Of a stretch of DNA of 33,669 bases, positions 32,707-33,669 are shown in pieces. Position 1 is the stretch's first letter. The number at the start of each line of letters is the position of its first letter. The translations under genes and the position numbers were made by a program. A model generated the notes under the pieces. That model was not told the DNA's origin. It did not search any database and saw only the letters and a list, made by a program, of their open reading frames with translations. The stretch comes from an uncultured bacterium (lineage in GTDB: Bacteria > Actinomycetota > Actinomycetes > S36-B12): the NCBI GenBank assembly GCA_903850745.1, contig CAINMH010000116.1, forward strand, positions 1 to 33,669, written 5' to 3'.

Positions 32707-33669
32707 TCAGAGGTCGGCTCGAGTCTTGACGCAGAAGTCCACTCCGGTCTTGCGATATCTTGATGTCTCTGGAACCAGCACTCGGAAGTCCTTGCATGGG
32801 CTCCAGCCTTCGTCCGCTGACTTAAGATCGGGAGCTGTCGCTGCCGACGAGAAGAGGACGTTGACCGCATCCTCTCCGCAGCGGCCACCCCTGGCGATCG
32901 ATGGTTTGGTATCGACCGCCGACCAACTACCGGATACCCGTCGATACAGGCGGACTTTCGATGCAAGCGAAGGCTTGAGCACCTCCAGATCCGAAAGGCA
33001 CAGGTCCGCCGTCCAATCCAGCGAATCCTTAAACACCGAATCCGGAAGGTCAGCGCCCGCGTAGTCGACGGCGACCGAATACGTCGGCGTAGCGGGCACT
33101 GGCGCTACAGGGCTGGAGGGCGAGCTAGGTGTGGCGTCGGATGTTGCCGGAAGCTGCTGATCCGCACTAACGGGCGGAGGCGGCACCACTTCGGCCGTGC
33201 CGCCTCGTCCTCCCAACAACATGAAGCCCAAGCTGCCCATGAGAAGCGCCGCCCCAGCAAGTAATGCCAAAGTGTTTCTGACCGGCCATCGGCCAACCGA
33301 CTGACCCTTGCCCCCGCTCGGTCCCCCATCAGCGACCGGCAGTGCAGGCTTCAGGAGCTCAGGCGAAGGGTCCGCCAGTGAGACCGCTCGGGGTGCCGCG
33401 TTGCTTCCCGGAACGACACTTGGTTCGAGCGCGAGATTAGTGGCCTCCACGGAAGTTTCGGAGCTCGAATCCGCTGGGCTAGACGGCTCGCAGACTTCAA
33501 CGGCGGAGTCCTCGCCGATCGAAGGGGACTGCTTGAGCTCTCGTCCTAGCTCATGGCGAATCCTGTCCAGTGTCGGCCGTTTCGCCGAGTCCTTCGCCAA
33601 CGCGGCGAGCAGGAGCGAGCGCACAGGCTCGTCAATGAAGGAAGGGACATCTGGCGTTACCTCGATGAC
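32707..33669 (-). CDS. Membrane Ser/Thr protein kinase (PknB-like), C-terminal part
   Basis: Partial at the right window edge; about 320 residues are visible and the frame is open to 33669. The first visible part, LLLAALAKDSAKRPTLDRIRHEL, is the last subdomain (XI) of a eukaryotic-type protein kinase. A Ser/Glu/Pro-rich juxtamembrane linker of about 90 residues follows, then one membrane span (about residues 131-153 of the visible part, TLALLAGAALLMGSLGFMLL), a Pro/Ser-rich stalk and a globular extracytoplasmic domain of about 125 residues with four cysteines and no PASTA repeats. It likely senses an external signal and phosphorylates cytoplasmic proteins. The catalytic residues are outside the window. 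Confidence 0.8.
   Translation of the reverse strand, partial: VIEVTPDVPSFIDEPVRSLLLAALAKDSAKRPTLDRIRHELGRELKQSPSIGEDSAVEVCEPSSPADSSSETSVEATNLALEPSVVPGSNAAPRAVSLADPSPELLKPALPVADGGPSGGKGQSVGRWPVRNTLALLAGAALLMGSLGFMLLGGRGGTAEVVPPPPVSADQQLPATSDATPSSPSSPVAPVPATPTYSVAVDYAGADLPDSVFKDSLDWTADLCLSDLEVLKPSLASKVRLYRRVSGSWSAVDTKPSIARGGRCGEDAVNVLFSSAATAPDLKSADEGWSPCKDFRVLVPETSRYRKTGVDFCVKTRADL

Noticed and set aside
1-33669. CRISPR arrays, rRNA genes, phage structural genes or defence systems
   Set aside because: No regularly spaced repeats, rRNA-like stretches, or phage and nuclease/toxin families were seen on either strand.

Overview
The window looks like a chromosomal segment of a high-GC actinobacterium (Actinomycetota). 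The evidence is frequent GTG and TTG starts, long chains of stop/start-overlapping genes, a lipoprotein sugar-binding protein, a membrane Ser/Thr kinase with an extracytoplasmic tail, and a tRNA 3' end without an encoded CCA. No species can be named from the sequence alone. Almost the whole left 28.7 kb is a carbohydrate/sugar-acid catabolic island. The right 5 kb holds a decayed insertion sequence, unrecognised gene debris and two surface-related genes.

Layout. (1) Positions 1-343: a 3' half of a tRNA-Met(CAU)-like gene and a hairpin. (2) 344-9074, minus strand: one tightly coupled operon reading M81/MlrC-like hydrolase, cupin, Rid-family protein, SDR, LacI regulator, enolase-superfamily dehydratase, DUF4432 mutarotase-like protein, TPP-dependent dehydrogenase E1 alpha and beta, then a decayed E2 acyltransferase remnant. 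Its promoter carries a LacI-type palindrome. (3) 9529-16862, minus strand: SDR, FAD/FeS lactate dehydrogenase-like protein and FAH-family hydrolase, followed by pyruvate phosphate dikinase and a strong hairpin. (4) 17230-18270, plus strand: a second LacI regulator, divergent from block 3, with two operators in the shared intergenic region. (5) 18302-25511, minus strand: sugar-binding lipoprotein, ABC ATPase, permease, second enolase-superfamily dehydratase, second M81 hydrolase, class III aminotransferase-like enzyme. The promoter has a third copy of the same operator over its -10 box. (6) 25764-28652: SMP-30 lactonase (minus), IclR regulator (plus), UxuA-type mannonate dehydratase (minus). 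(7) 28653-30610: gene remnants and an inactivated IS3-family element. (8) 31051-33669: a secreted fibronectin-III protein and the 3' part of a PknB-like kinase gene.

How the genes may work together (inference). The transporter imports a sugar or sugar acid. The SMP-30 lactonase, the enolase-superfamily dehydratases and the SDRs fit a non-phosphorylative oxidative route. The FAH hydrolase with the D-lactate/glycolate-type dehydrogenase fits cleavage of a 2,4-diketo-3-deoxy acid to pyruvate plus a hydroxy acid, as in the known L-rhamnose/L-fucose diketo-hydrolase pathway. Pyruvate phosphate dikinase would return pyruvate to PEP. A shared operator links uptake (block 5) with this degradative block (3). 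The most unusual elements are two MlrC-like hydrolases in two sugar operons, the aminotransferase-like enzyme, and the E2 remnant next to a tRNA att-like scar.
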